DNA from: Kiritimatiellota bacterium B12222
Lineage (GTDB): Bacteria > Verrucomicrobiota > Kiritimatiellia > SS1-B-03-39 > UBA6053
Assembly: GCA_029719485.1 (NCBI GenBank)
Contig: CP120722.1
Span: 3,224,001-3,288,000, forward strand
DNA: 64,000 nucleotides
Direction: 5' to 3'
Shown here: positions 55,894 to 64,000 of the stretch, in pieces
How the letters are laid out: the number at the start of each line of letters is the position of its first letter
How positions within the stretch are numbered: position 1 is the stretch's first letter
The notes under the pieces: generated by a model
Told to the model about the DNA's origin: nothing
Database searches by the model: none
What the model saw: only the letters and a program-made list of their open reading frames with translations
Translations under genes and position numbers: made by a program

Positions 55894-57918
55894 TTATTGA
55901 AGCTCGCTCATCAACTCTCCACTTTGGGCAGCCTCTTTTGTCTGCGTCATTTGTAGGGAACCTTCGATATCTTTCATGTCGATCATCTGTAGAGGAATTA
56001 AACCAAAGGGAGGCAGTTTCTCACGCATTTGAGACGCAAAATCTTGAGCCAGCGCTATGGTTTCCTCCACAGTTCCTTGTTCCTGCACGTAAATTCCAAC
56101 AGAATACTGATAGCGACTGTACTCCTCAGGTTTGCTCCAGGAGAGAACCATATGCTTCATCCTATCCAAGTAACTCGAATCTTTATTACGTTGAATAGCC
56201 TGATCTAAGGCTTCTTGAGAGTTACCCGCCTTACGCGCAGAGTCCACATCGATAAACGCATTCATCATTTGTGTCACTTGATCTAAATTGTACCAGTAAA
56301 GCACCATTTGACGACTCTGGTTGTTCTGATATAACCGTGAATACATCTTCTCATAAGGACTCGATAAATGATCGGGAACAGGCACCTGATCCTCGATCTC
56401 CCAGCCTGCCTCACGGAAACAAACATCTGGAGAATGAGGAAAGGCCCAGGAAGACCCATTAAATCCAATCACGGGCTCCCAGAAATTCACCACCACATTC
56501 ACCAACTTGTTATCCGGAGAAGAATACCAAGCGACATAACTTTCGGTGGGCTTCAAAATACGTAAGGCCACCTCAGGAAGTTCTCCCCAATACACCCGTT
56601 TATATTCCCCAATCTGTCCTGGAAAAACATCCAAAGTCAAACGCTGTCTGGCAATGTCATACTGCAAACGATTTCTCACCGCATAACGCTGAAACAATAC
56701 CATCTGCCCTACCAACATCAAAACCAAGATGAAAATCACGGACATTCGAATACGACTAATGCGTGCAAAGAAAAATTCTCGTTGCATCTCTGCACTGACA
56801 AAATCATCTTTGTCCTCTTCACCAGCTTCCGGATCATTATCCGCATGATACGCCGCACCACTGGACCCACCACCATATCCATAGCCCGCAGACATACCAT
56901 AGGTCCCATACACACTATAAGATCCGTAAGAGCCCACGGTCTCGACTTTTTGTTGAGGAGGCGGAGAAAGCACCCGCGCCACCACAATCATAATAATGGC
57001 AGACAGGAAGAACGTAATCCCCCCCACCACATCGTGCTTGGTGCCACTGGCCCAACTCATATCAAACCAATCACACAACAACGCTGTCGCCACCACCCGT
57101 AATACATTTTGGAAAATGGCCAAAAATGTGCCCAAGGGGATAAACAGCGCAATTAAAAAGGGACGTAACCGTAAAAACCATGCCGCAGCAGGCGCCACCG
57201 CCAACATCGCCCACAACGAACGAATGCCACTACAGGCATCGGCAACTTCCAACTGCACCCCAGGAATTTCAATACTGTTGCCCGCAACGTAGACGCTGTA
57301 GCCCAACCCTCGCAATACGGTGGACGACATATCCGTTACGTTATTTCGCAAGGCCGATTTTAACCACACTTCAGGAGGTCCAGGTAAGCCAGGAATCATA
57401 AATGCAAGGTAGAGCAGCGGAAACCAATAAATCCGTACCGCACGCCAACCAAAGAAGGACACAAACAATCCCCATACCGTGATGACAAATCCAACGGCTG
57501 TAAAGTATTCACTGACAATGCCGCCGGCCACCAATCCAATTTCGTACCACATGGCGATAAATTGAATAAACAATCCGAACATCAAAATAAAGATGCCGGT
57601 GAAATCACCTACCACCAATAATTTTTCTTCGGACAAGCTCATCACCCGCCACGCCGCCGCACCAGAAATCAACGGCACCAATATCGCATACGAATAATCC
57701 TCGAATGCTAAATAAAACTTAAACAGGCTGATCAACATAAAGGCATTGCACAACAACAGCAATCCACCGATTACCGATAAATCAATCAAAGTGAGTTGAG
57801 GAACCCTGACCGGAAGCACGCCTCCATAATAACCGTAGCCATCATCACCACTGCGCACGGTCCCCTGTTCTCGCTTCGAGCCCGTGCCCTTTTTCTTTTT
57901 GAAAAAATTCAACTTCAT
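55894..57918 (-). CDS. Exosortase fused to an EpsI-like domain
   Basis: A 674-residue inner membrane protein. Residues about 40-330 are the exosortase core with multiple membrane helices and its catalytic triad: Cys 229 in VADACSGIRSL, Arg 274 in NVLRVVA and His 295 in GTKHDVVGG. It recognises PEP-CTERM tails, cleaves them and is thought to pass the protein to a carrier. A Gly/Tyr-rich stretch (about 335-365) and an acidic segment join it to a C-terminal EpsI-like region (about 395-660, YVAWYSS and SPDVCFREAGWEIED). N-terminal Gly/Tyr-rich sequence is also present. It overlaps the upstream TPR gene by 4 bp. The likely substrates are the PEP-CTERM proteins at 30.7 and 32.8 kb. Confidence 0.92.
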   Translation of the reverse strand: MKLNFFKKKKGTGSKREQGTVRSGDDGYGYYGGVLPVRVPQLTLIDLSVIGGLLLLCNAFMLISLFKFYLAFEDYSYAILVPLISGAAAWRVMSLSEEKLLVVGDFTGIFILMFGLFIQFIAMWYEIGLVAGGIVSEYFTAVGFVITVWGLFVSFFGWRAVRIYWFPLLYLAFMIPGLPGPPEVWLKSALRNNVTDMSSTVLRGLGYSVYVAGNSIEIPGVQLEVADACSGIRSLWAMLAVAPAAAWFLRLRPFLIALFIPLGTFLAIFQNVLRVVATALLCDWFDMSWASGTKHDVVGGITFFLSAIIMIVVARVLSPPPQQKVETVGSYGSYSVYGTYGMSAGYGYGGGSSGAAYHADNDPEAGEEDKDDFVSAEMQREFFFARISRIRMSVIFILVLMLVGQMVLFQRYAVRNRLQYDIARQRLTLDVFPGQIGEYKRVYWGELPEVALRILKPTESYVAWYSSPDNKLVNVVVNFWEPVIGFNGSSWAFPHSPDVCFREAGWEIEDQVPVPDHLSSPYEKMYSRLYQNNQSRQMVLYWYNLDQVTQMMNAFIDVDSARKAGNSQEALDQAIQRNKDSSYLDRMKHMVLSWSKPEEYSRYQYSVGIYVQEQGTVEETIALAQDFASQMREKLPPFGLIPLQMIDMKDIEGSLQMTQTKEAAQSGELMSELQ

Positions 57919-60011
57919 GCGCCTGCCTCCCCACGAAGAGTTTCCAGTAAGACACGCGCCTCCTCTGCCTGCGGGAAGCTAGGATTAATCATTAACACGG
58001 CCTGAACCTGCGGCAATGCATCTGCCTCCCGTCCTAACGCAACCAACGATAGGGCATAATGATAGCGGATCACCACATTATCAGAGGCTTTAGACAAGGC
58101 CAGTTCATAAATGGCAAGTGCTTCAGCATGTTTGCCTTGTGCCGCCAACACATAAGCCCGTGTATCTAAAATAATGGGATTATCAGGAACCGCTTCGACC
58201 AAGGCCAACGACAATGCGTCCGCTTCAGCCAAGCCTTCACCACTCCGCGCCAATAAAAACGCCAAGTTGTTTCTCAGAGCCGCATTGTCAGGGTATTTTT
58301 CATTTAACAACCGAGTGTCCGCAAGCGCATCAAGCCAATCTTCACTTTGCATCAAGATTTCAATGCGGCGCATCCGCAAATTATCCTGTTCCGGATTTTC
58401 AGAAATCATACGGTCCAACATCTCTACCGCTTCTTCCTCTTCCCCCTGCATCACCATCACTTGGGTCAATAAATTCACCGCCCGCATGTCATTGGGATTT
58501 TGGGTAAATGCAAATTCAGCTTCTCGACGGGCATCATTCAATTCATTTAACGCAATCAACTGTTGTGAGAGGAAAAGATGAATATTTTGGCCATTAGGCG
58601 TCAATCTCAACGCATGCCGACCATTCTCAACCGCTTCCCGGTGCATACGCACTTGGCTGTACATTTGCGCCAACATCCAATATGCCGCCCGTTCGTATTG
58701 TGGTACCCGACTCTGCGTCAATTGCTCAGCCAAATACTTTCCTTCGGAAATTTTCCCTGCCCGCAATAACAATTCCGCATACCGTAAACGCAAATCCATG
58801 TTGGTGCCGAATTGGTTTCGCAATTGACCATACGCACGCAACCCCGCACCAATACCATAACGGGATAAAATCATATCCGCCTGAATCCGCAAAGCCTGTA
58901 TATTCTCAGGATCCAATTCAAGTACACGCGCCAAAGTCGCTTCAATGGCCTGACCGTTTTGCTCTTGTCCATAGATCTGTATCATCACCAACAAAGCCGC
59001 AATATAATCAGGATCTATGGCCAATGCCGCATCTATACGGGCCTTCGCCGTTTCAACATCTTGGAAGACTTGCATTTCCAATCTCCCCAAAAAGGTGAGA
59101 ATATCCACATTATTCATGCTTTGGGCATAAAGCTGATCCATCAAACGTCGGGTGGTTTCTTTATCCCCATTCGCCGCACTCAATCCCGCATTTAAACGAA
59201 CCGCCCTCAGGTTGTCCGGCTCTAAAGCTAAGGCTTGTTGGGCTAAATCAAAGGCTTCCACCCGATTCTCCCTACGCTCCATCAATTCGGCCAACAGTAA
59301 CAAAGCATCTACATGCTCCGCATTCAATTCCAGCGTTTTTTTGATGCTCATTTCCCCCTGAACCATCTGCCCCATCGCCAAATAAGACTTCGCTAAATTA
59401 AAATGAAGTTCAGGATCCACAGGATTCGATTGAATGGCAATTTTGAAATTTACTTGCGCTTCAGGATATCTCAACTGATCCAAAGCCTTCACACCTAATA
59501 AATTATAACGCTCAGCCCTATCGAGGTTCAATTTGGATTCTTGTTGATCCAAGAAGTTAATCTCTTCATCTTTTTCCCCCAGTGAGGACGGGACATAGGT
59601 GGACACAAAGTTTTTAAAGAAACTATCCCGATCCGAAGAGATCGCATAAAAGAACCCAAAGACCAACACCACCCAAAAGCACAGCATCAACACCGCCACT
59701 CCGGGCACCCATGCCGGAGGATTGATCATGCTCCCCTCTTGCTTACAAAACCCTATTTTGCGCTTTCCGTCATTTTTGAACAAAATATAAGGTGCAAGAA
59801 TCCTCACCAACCATTTGTTGTGATATTTCAACACCGAACGAACCTGATATGGAGCTTCCTGACTAGACTCACCTTGACAAAAGGGACAGCGTTGCAATTT
59901 GGTTTTCTTGAAGATTCTTTTAATCCTCCTAAACGTCATAATACTCGCATCTATTGTGAAATAAATGAGGTCTAACGGAAAAAAGAGAATGTTCAAAAGG
60001 ATGGGAATCAT
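57915..60011 (-). CDS. Membrane TPR-repeat protein of the exosortase operon
   Basis: A 698-residue protein. The N-terminal part has a membrane segment at 1-22, a CPFCQGES motif, and a second helix at about 100-125. From about 165 to the C-terminus run many tetratricopeptide repeats (for example NLAKSYLAMGQMVQGEMSIKK, AERYNLLGVKALDQLRYPEAQ, ALSLVALGREADALPQVQAVL). TPR proteins of this type are common in PEP-CTERM/exopolysaccharide loci (PrsT-like) and likely scaffold the sorting or export complex in the periplasm. The gene is translated together with the exosortase (ATGA overlap). Exact partner is unknown. Confidence 0.88.
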   Translation of the reverse strand: MIPILLNILFFPLDLIYFTIDASIMTFRRIKRIFKKTKLQRCPFCQGESSQEAPYQVRSVLKYHNKWLVRILAPYILFKNDGKRKIGFCKQEGSMINPPAWVPGVAVLMLCFWVVLVFGFFYAISSDRDSFFKNFVSTYVPSSLGEKDEEINFLDQQESKLNLDRAERYNLLGVKALDQLRYPEAQVNFKIAIQSNPVDPELHFNLAKSYLAMGQMVQGEMSIKKTLELNAEHVDALLLLAELMERRENRVEAFDLAQQALALEPDNLRAVRLNAGLSAANGDKETTRRLMDQLYAQSMNNVDILTFLGRLEMQVFQDVETAKARIDAALAIDPDYIAALLVMIQIYGQEQNGQAIEATLARVLELDPENIQALRIQADMILSRYGIGAGLRAYGQLRNQFGTNMDLRLRYAELLLRAGKISEGKYLAEQLTQSRVPQYERAAYWMLAQMYSQVRMHREAVENGRHALRLTPNGQNIHLFLSQQLIALNELNDARREAEFAFTQNPNDMRAVNLLTQVMVMQGEEEEAVEMLDRMISENPEQDNLRMRRIEILMQSEDWLDALADTRLLNEKYPDNAALRNNLAFLLARSGEGLAEADALSLALVEAVPDNPIILDTRAYVLAAQGKHAEALAIYELALSKASDNVVIRYHYALSLVALGREADALPQVQAVLMINPSFPQAEEARVLLETLRGEAGA

Positions 60012-60161
60012 GGATTAGGGTCTCCTGGTAGTTCAGTGCGTATGAATCTCGAAACAAGACATACAACCGTAAAAAGCTGTAGCTTTTAAGTATAGAGTAC
60101 GTACAAATGACATAAAGCGATTTAAATTAAACGATATAATTGAAAGAAAAGTAGCACTAAA

Positions 60162-60386
60162 ATGGGAAATTACGAAAAATTTTTATGTGGGATCTCCATC
60201 TGGACACTTTTAGAGGGATCACTGGTCACCCTTTTCCCCAAACTTTCCCAACAACTCACCCAGAAGTTCTTCCCGAAATGGGGCGCTTTTTTAGCTGAAA
60301 CCCCTCCCCATGAACTAAGGAAATTGGGAGCCATTGAACTGGGGTTTGGTCTTTTTATCGCTACGTACCTGTACTTTTTTACTTAA
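60162..60386 (+). CDS. Small membrane protein, DUF2065 (YjeT)-like
   Basis: A 74-residue protein with two hydrophobic segments and the layout of DUF2065: LLEGSLVTLFPKLSQQ, a short loop with PHELRKLGAIELGFGLFIATYLYF. The family is small and inner-membrane; its function is not established. The frame overlaps the end of the convergent glycosyltransferase by 4 bp. The 150-bp upstream region is AT-rich and holds its promoter and that of the divergent TPR gene. Confidence 0.6.
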   Translation: MGNYEKFLCGISIWTLLEGSLVTLFPKLSQQLTQKFFPKWGAFLAETPPHELRKLGAIELGFGLFIATYLYFFT

Positions 60387-61465
60387 ACGGAAATCAGTGG
60401 AGTCAAGTGCTCTCGAATCATCTTCTCCACATCCTGATGTTCGTAAGCCGCAATTCGTGCCCGTTGCCCTGCCAACACCTCTTCGCGCAAAGGTCCAGGT
60501 TCTGCCAATTTAGGAATCCATGCCGCCAATTCATCAAAAATCTTCTCTTTGAAGAGAAAACCTGCCCCATCCATGGTTTCCGGCACTGCTGAGGACGCAT
60601 AAGCCATCACCGGCAATTCCGCTTGCATCGCTTCCAGTAACGGAATGCCAAATCCTTCGTGCTCACTCATGCACAAAAACACATCCGCCACCTGAAAATA
60701 CGCACACAAATCGGCTTCGGGCACAGACCCTACAAAATTCACATGCTCCAAGCCCAATTCCCGTTTCAAGGATTGCAACATGGCCAAATAAGCCTCCGTC
60801 CCCGCAAAACTCCCCACATGAATCAATCGACAATTCGGGGTTTGAAATTTTTGCAAATAATAAAAGGCATACAACAAATCTTCCAAGCGTTTGTTCGGCA
60901 CACAACGCCCCACAAACAAAATATTCATTTTGCCATCATTATACTTGTCAATGACCTCCTGATTGGCTTTGGCATTTAAGCGACGAAGCTCCAAGGCCAA
61001 AGGCAAAACCCGCACATCTTTGTAGCCCGCCTCCACCAATTCAGAAGCATTGTAGGCCGAATCCGCTAAATTCAAATCCGCCACCTCAGACAACGCGCTC
61101 ATCTGCACCCGCCCTTTGGCCAACAATCCAGCCAAATGCTCATCCAAGGCCCTAAAATAGTTGTCAGGCGTCACATTGTGATAACGAATCACCTTTTTAC
61201 AGGGGCAATGCGGAAACACATCATTCACCTCCGAGCCAATCGACAAATGCAAAATCACAATATCTTCTGCCGCCACATCCGCAATCAACAATGATAAATC
61301 CCGGGAATCCTTCCGCAATTCAGGTAAAATCCGCGAAGACTCACAATAAATTTCACTCTCAAAGCCCCAAGATCGAAACCATGTACGCAAGGTACGCGTT
61401 TCATTCGAAATCGCATCCCCGTTGCTATAACCCGCCACTAATTGATGAATCGCTTTGGTTGCCAT
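60383..61465 (-). CDS. GT4-family glycosyltransferase
   Basis: A 360-residue retaining glycosyltransferase of the GT-B fold. The donor site motif is EGFGIPLLEAMQAELPVMAYASSAVPET (E-x7-E), and MNILFVGRCVPNKRLEDLLYAF is typical of the start of the C-terminal domain. It transfers a sugar from an activated donor, probably in surface polysaccharide or glycan synthesis. It lies 5 bp after the stop of the next upstream gene (61471-62169), so the two are co-transcribed. The acceptor and donor cannot be read from the sequence. Confidence 0.92.
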   Translation of the reverse strand: MATKAIHQLVAGYSNGDAISNETRTLRTWFRSWGFESEIYCESSRILPELRKDSRDLSLLIADVAAEDIVILHLSIGSEVNDVFPHCPCKKVIRYHNVTPDNYFRALDEHLAGLLAKGRVQMSALSEVADLNLADSAYNASELVEAGYKDVRVLPLALELRRLNAKANQEVIDKYNDGKMNILFVGRCVPNKRLEDLLYAFYYLQKFQTPNCRLIHVGSFAGTEAYLAMLQSLKRELGLEHVNFVGSVPEADLCAYFQVADVFLCMSEHEGFGIPLLEAMQAELPVMAYASSAVPETMDGAGFLFKEKIFDELAAWIPKLAEPGPLREEVLAGQRARIAAYEHQDVEKMIREHLTPLISV

Positions 61466-61470
61466 ATCTT

Positions 61471-62169
61471 TTACCCCATCCCACCAGAACGGCGGACCAA
61501 ATCAAAAAACCGGTCCTGATACTGATCAAACACCTGACGCTGTTGCAACTTTTTATGCAAATAAGGAATGCGCGACGCATCCCGCTGTGCCGCCGCAAAA
61601 TCTTCTTCGATTTCCATCTCCCCCATCCGAGGATTCGGCAACAAGTTCCGCCCCTGAAATTCTTTGACATGCACCGGCATCGATTTCTCAACCAAGTCCA
61701 CCATCAATTTCAGCAAACAGACCTCCCACGGATGCTCCACCCCCCGCAACACCGCCGAAAATCCATCCGATTCCTTGCTCACTTGCTCGAGCACATTCCC
61801 TTCAACCACCGCAGGACTCTCATGGATCAAATGATCACTCACTTCTGTTTTACTGATCTGAAACCCATAATGCAAAAAACGCAATTCAGGCTTATGTTCA
61901 CGCAACCATCTCATGAATGCATCACTTTCAGCATCTTCAAAGCCATCAATAGGACTCTGTGACTGGAAATTGGGCGTCAAAATCTGAGGTTGGGCTGCGT
62001 TCAGAACCCCTTCCCGCACCCGGACTTGATTTACCGAGTCCATGACTTCAGTAATCAAATGATATTTCACCCGGGTCGTACCAAACGTTTCCAACGACTT
62101 TACAGGCCCCTGCAACAAATGCGTGTTTTCCAACGCGTACCAAAAATCAAATTGTTCAGAATCAGACAT
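61471..62169 (-). CDS. Conserved-type hypothetical protein upstream of a glycosyltransferase
   Basis: A 232-residue cytoplasmic protein that I cannot assign to a family. It has no signal peptide or membrane segment. It is rich in charged residues, with FLHYGFQISKTEVSDHLIHESPAVVEGN in the centre and a helical, basic C-terminus (YLHKKLQQRQVFDQYQDRFFDL). It is transcribed with the GT4 glycosyltransferase 5 bp downstream, so it may be a partner, regulator or acceptor-handling factor. The ORF length, codon use like its neighbours and tight spacing support that it is a real gene. Confidence 0.7.
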   Translation of the reverse strand: MSDSEQFDFWYALENTHLLQGPVKSLETFGTTRVKYHLITEVMDSVNQVRVREGVLNAAQPQILTPNFQSQSPIDGFEDAESDAFMRWLREHKPELRFLHYGFQISKTEVSDHLIHESPAVVEGNVLEQVSKESDGFSAVLRGVEHPWEVCLLKLMVDLVEKSMPVHVKEFQGRNLLPNPRMGEMEIEEDFAAAQRDASRIPYLHKKLQQRQVFDQYQDRFFDLVRRSGGMG

Positions 62170-62365
62170 CCGCTCAACATAGACGAAAACCGCACAGAGG
62201 CAAGAGAGGACTGATCAAGATTAAACCCAACAGATTCTGTTCATAATCCGCCCCCCCCCGACCTCCCCAGCAAAAATCCATGCTGAAAAGGTTGGCCTCT
62301 GCCTCAACCCATAAGCTAGGGTGCAGAAAGCACATTCATCCCTTTCGATACGCAAGGAGTCCATT

Positions 62366-63490
62366 TTGCCCCCCACAGCCCTCGCTTCTAAATTTCGCCT
62401 ACTCCTCTTAGCCGCCATCTCTTTTCTTGGCCTGCTTCCTCTTTCTTTACTTTGGCTGGTCAATCTGGATGTCGCGATCAGAGTACATCACCCTCAATGG
62501 CAGGGCCTCAGCTCTCAACTCCCCTCCCAAGCTTATGAAACCCTCGCTACATATTGCGATGATCTCAGCACCATCAGCACCTTGATTCCACTCATGTTGC
62601 TCCTCTACCCTTTGATTCTCGCCATTCGGGTGTGGCGATGGGGCCCACAAGCACCTGAACGCCTGCTTCACGAAATCTACGACCCCTACCCCCCTCACTT
62701 TCCCTTTTTCCTCGTGATGCTGGGGTTGGCAGGCACCCTCTACGGCCTGCTCATCGGCCTGGATGTAAGTGGTGTAAGCGCAATCGACGCCGAGGCCCTC
62801 TCCCCGGAACAAATCCAACAAACCTTCAATAAATTGCTCGGTGGAACCGCCACCGCCTTGTTGAGTTCACTCTTGGGATTGGCCGGTGCTTTTCTGGCTG
62901 CCCGCCCCCTCACCTGGATCTGCCACCGCGCCGTCAACATGCCCACCCCTTCCCAAGCCATCAGCTTGGAAGAAACCTTTCATGAACTCATTCAGGATAT
63001 GCAGGCCCTCGGCCATGCCAGTAAAGAATTTCGCGAACAACTCGGACTCACCGACCTCCCCGCCCTGCCCCGCGCCCTTGACCACCTTCAATCCGACCTT
63101 AGCCACCTACGCCAAGATCTCGCAGACAAGTCCTTCGAAAAATCCTTGGTCGACCTGCTCAACTTGATGCAACAACATCAGCGGGATCTCAGCACTCAAC
63201 AGACCCTCCAAGGCACCGCCTTGCTCGAAAAACTTTCTGCCATCGAAACCCAACTCAGCGCCCAAACCACCGCCCAACAGAAAGGAACACAACTCCTGCA
63301 CAGCATCGGCGAACAACTCGAACAATCGCGCCTCAAACAGGAAGCCGCCCAAAGCCAAGCCCAGGATCTACGCCAACAAATGCTCTCACATCTCGAGCAA
63401 CAACAGCAGGATCGCAGCGGAGATCGCCAAGCCATCCGCCAAGCGTTTGGTAGTTTTTTGGATAGCCGCGATGAAGGGACATCTGCATGA
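62366..63490 (+). CDS. ExbB/MotA/ZorA-like proton-channel subunit with coiled-coil tail
   Basis: A 374-residue membrane protein. Four hydrophobic segments lie in the first 195 residues, with LGLAGTLYGLLIGL in the third and GGTATALLSSLLGLAGAF in the fourth, matching the channel helices of ExbB/TolQ/MotA. The last 160 residues are a long Gln-rich coiled coil (LSAIETQLSAQTTAQQKG, QAQDLRQQMLSHLEQQQQ), as in ZorA of the Zorya system. The start is a TTG at 62366 with AAGGAG at 62354-62359; the GTG at 62321 has a poor ribosome site. Its stop overlaps the next start (ATGA). It probably forms an ion-driven motor with that protein. Closest known class is uncertain. Confidence 0.75.
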   Translation: MPPTALASKFRLLLLAAISFLGLLPLSLLWLVNLDVAIRVHHPQWQGLSSQLPSQAYETLATYCDDLSTISTLIPLMLLLYPLILAIRVWRWGPQAPERLLHEIYDPYPPHFPFFLVMLGLAGTLYGLLIGLDVSGVSAIDAEALSPEQIQQTFNKLLGGTATALLSSLLGLAGAFLAARPLTWICHRAVNMPTPSQAISLEETFHELIQDMQALGHASKEFREQLGLTDLPALPRALDHLQSDLSHLRQDLADKSFEKSLVDLLNLMQQHQRDLSTQQTLQGTALLEKLSAIETQLSAQTTAQQKGTQLLHSIGEQLEQSRLKQEAAQSQAQDLRQQMLSHLEQQQQDRSGDRQAIRQAFGSFLDSRDEGTSA

Positions 63491-64000
63491 AAAACCGACC
63501 AGACGCTCTCAGGCAAATTCGTGCGATTGACGATTTAGTCAGCTCCTCTCCTCAACGCCTGTTTTCCTTGAGTCCCAATGATGCCTTGGTGCAAATTTCG
63601 TTACCCTTGGTGTTAATTCTCGCCATTATGACCCGACTCATCGTGGTCGGGCAATCCATGACTGAACAGCAGGAAAGTCCCGCCATTTTAGAAATGTGGA
63701 AACAACAACTCATCTTTCGCATTGATCAAGAAATGGACGCGTGGAGCAGCGACGCCCAATTACCCGCCTTCCCCGACGCCTCCCGCATTTTATGGGAAGG
63801 CTCTTATCCTGCCGATCCCCGCTTCCAACTCCTGTGCGAAAAAACCCAGGCCTTGAATGACCCCGAAAATCTTCAACGCATTATCTACGAACAGGCCCTG
63901 ATTCCACAGGATTCCTCAGAAACCGCCAGCCTCAGGCTTTACGATCCTTTGTCGTCCCAAGCCTCGACGCAACCCACAGCGGAGCGCCCTCCTGAATCCA
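63487..64000 (+). CDS. Single-pass membrane partner of the ExbB-like protein (cut by window end)
   Basis: The first 171 residues of a longer protein. It starts with a short charged N-terminus, then a single transmembrane helix with an acidic residue at its start (PNDALVQISLPLVLILAIMTR), the position that the proton-carrying Asp takes in ExbD or MotB. The part beyond looks soluble and helical. The ATG overlaps the stop of the channel gene, so both are translated together in equal amounts. Too little remains to tell whether it is MotB/OmpA-like (with a peptidoglycan-binding end) or ExbD-like; it continues past the window. Confidence 0.6.
   Translation, partial: MKNRPDALRQIRAIDDLVSSSPQRLFSLSPNDALVQISLPLVLILAIMTRLIVVGQSMTEQQESPAILEMWKQQLIFRIDQEMDAWSSDAQLPAFPDASRILWEGSYPADPRFQLLCEKTQALNDPENLQRIIYEQALIPQDSSETASLRLYDPLSSQASTQPTAERPPES

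Noticed and set aside
62366..64000. A complete Zorya defence system
   Set aside because: Only ZorA-like and possible ZorB-like genes are in view; the window ends before any ZorC, ZorD or ZorE could be seen.

Overview
The window is a stretch of bacterial chromosome of moderate G+C with dense genes, many stop/start overlaps and rho-independent terminators. It most resembles a member of the PVC group, probably Verrucomicrobiota (Opitutia-like), with Lentisphaerota or Kiritimatiellota as alternatives. The reasons are PEP-CTERM proteins plus an exosortase, a large-protein pseudopilin, secreted beta-helix and LamG proteins, a B12-dependent ribonucleotide reductase as the only reductase seen, a PknB-type kinase fused to WD40 repeats, and lone PTS EIIA proteins. 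The taxonomy is inferred from gene content only. No rRNA, tRNA, CRISPR array, prophage or insertion sequence was found.

Layout. 1-3.5 kb: hemB-dcd-polX. 3.6-8.1 kb (minus): a lipoprotein, a DinG/XPD-type Fe-S helicase, and an operon of a LAB_N membrane protein, an ECF sigma factor and its likely anti-sigma partner, joined by 4-bp overlaps. 8.3-11.2 kb (plus): two EIIA proteins, one with its own DNA-binding domain, then a CPA2 antiporter with CBS domains. 11.2-19.1 kb (minus): malQ, nrdJ, an RsbU-type phosphatase with a STAS protein, and an Fe-S PD-(D/E)XK nuclease. 19.2-22.7 kb: pheS-pheT and a strong terminator. 22.8-27.5 kb: a YadA-type trimeric autotransporter overlapping its own Omp85-type barrel gene, with a divergent LuxR-type regulator. 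27.7-32.4 kb: a CE7 esterase, a PilT ATPase, a PEP-CTERM protein and a polysaccharide deacetylase.

32.5-36.1 kb is the most interesting part. A well-preserved cobalamin riboswitch, with a ribosome-binding site that can be sequestered, precedes three translationally coupled genes for surface or secreted proteins: a propeller-like PEP-CTERM protein, a second secreted protein and a pseudopilin-like protein. This looks like a B12-repressed surface system for capturing cobalamin. It makes sense in an organism that makes deoxynucleotides with B12-dependent NrdJ. Next come a secreted protein with two nucleoside-hydrolase domains and an intracellular homologue (36.4-40.7 kb), then a 1412-residue transmembrane kinase with WD40, chitobiase-C-like and PA14-like regions beside a PstS-like lipoprotein (40.9-46.5 kb).

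46.6-55.5 kb (minus) has two secreted beta-helix proteins, a decayed small secreted gene, and an MprF/LpiA plus VirJ/AcvB pair for lipid aminoacylation and its removal. 55.9-60.0 kb carries an exosortase-EpsI fusion coupled to a TPR membrane protein, which probably sorts the PEP-CTERM proteins. The end has a DUF2065-like protein, a GT4 glycosyltransferase with an unknown partner, and an ExbB/MotA/ZorA-like channel gene coupled to a second membrane protein cut by the window edge.
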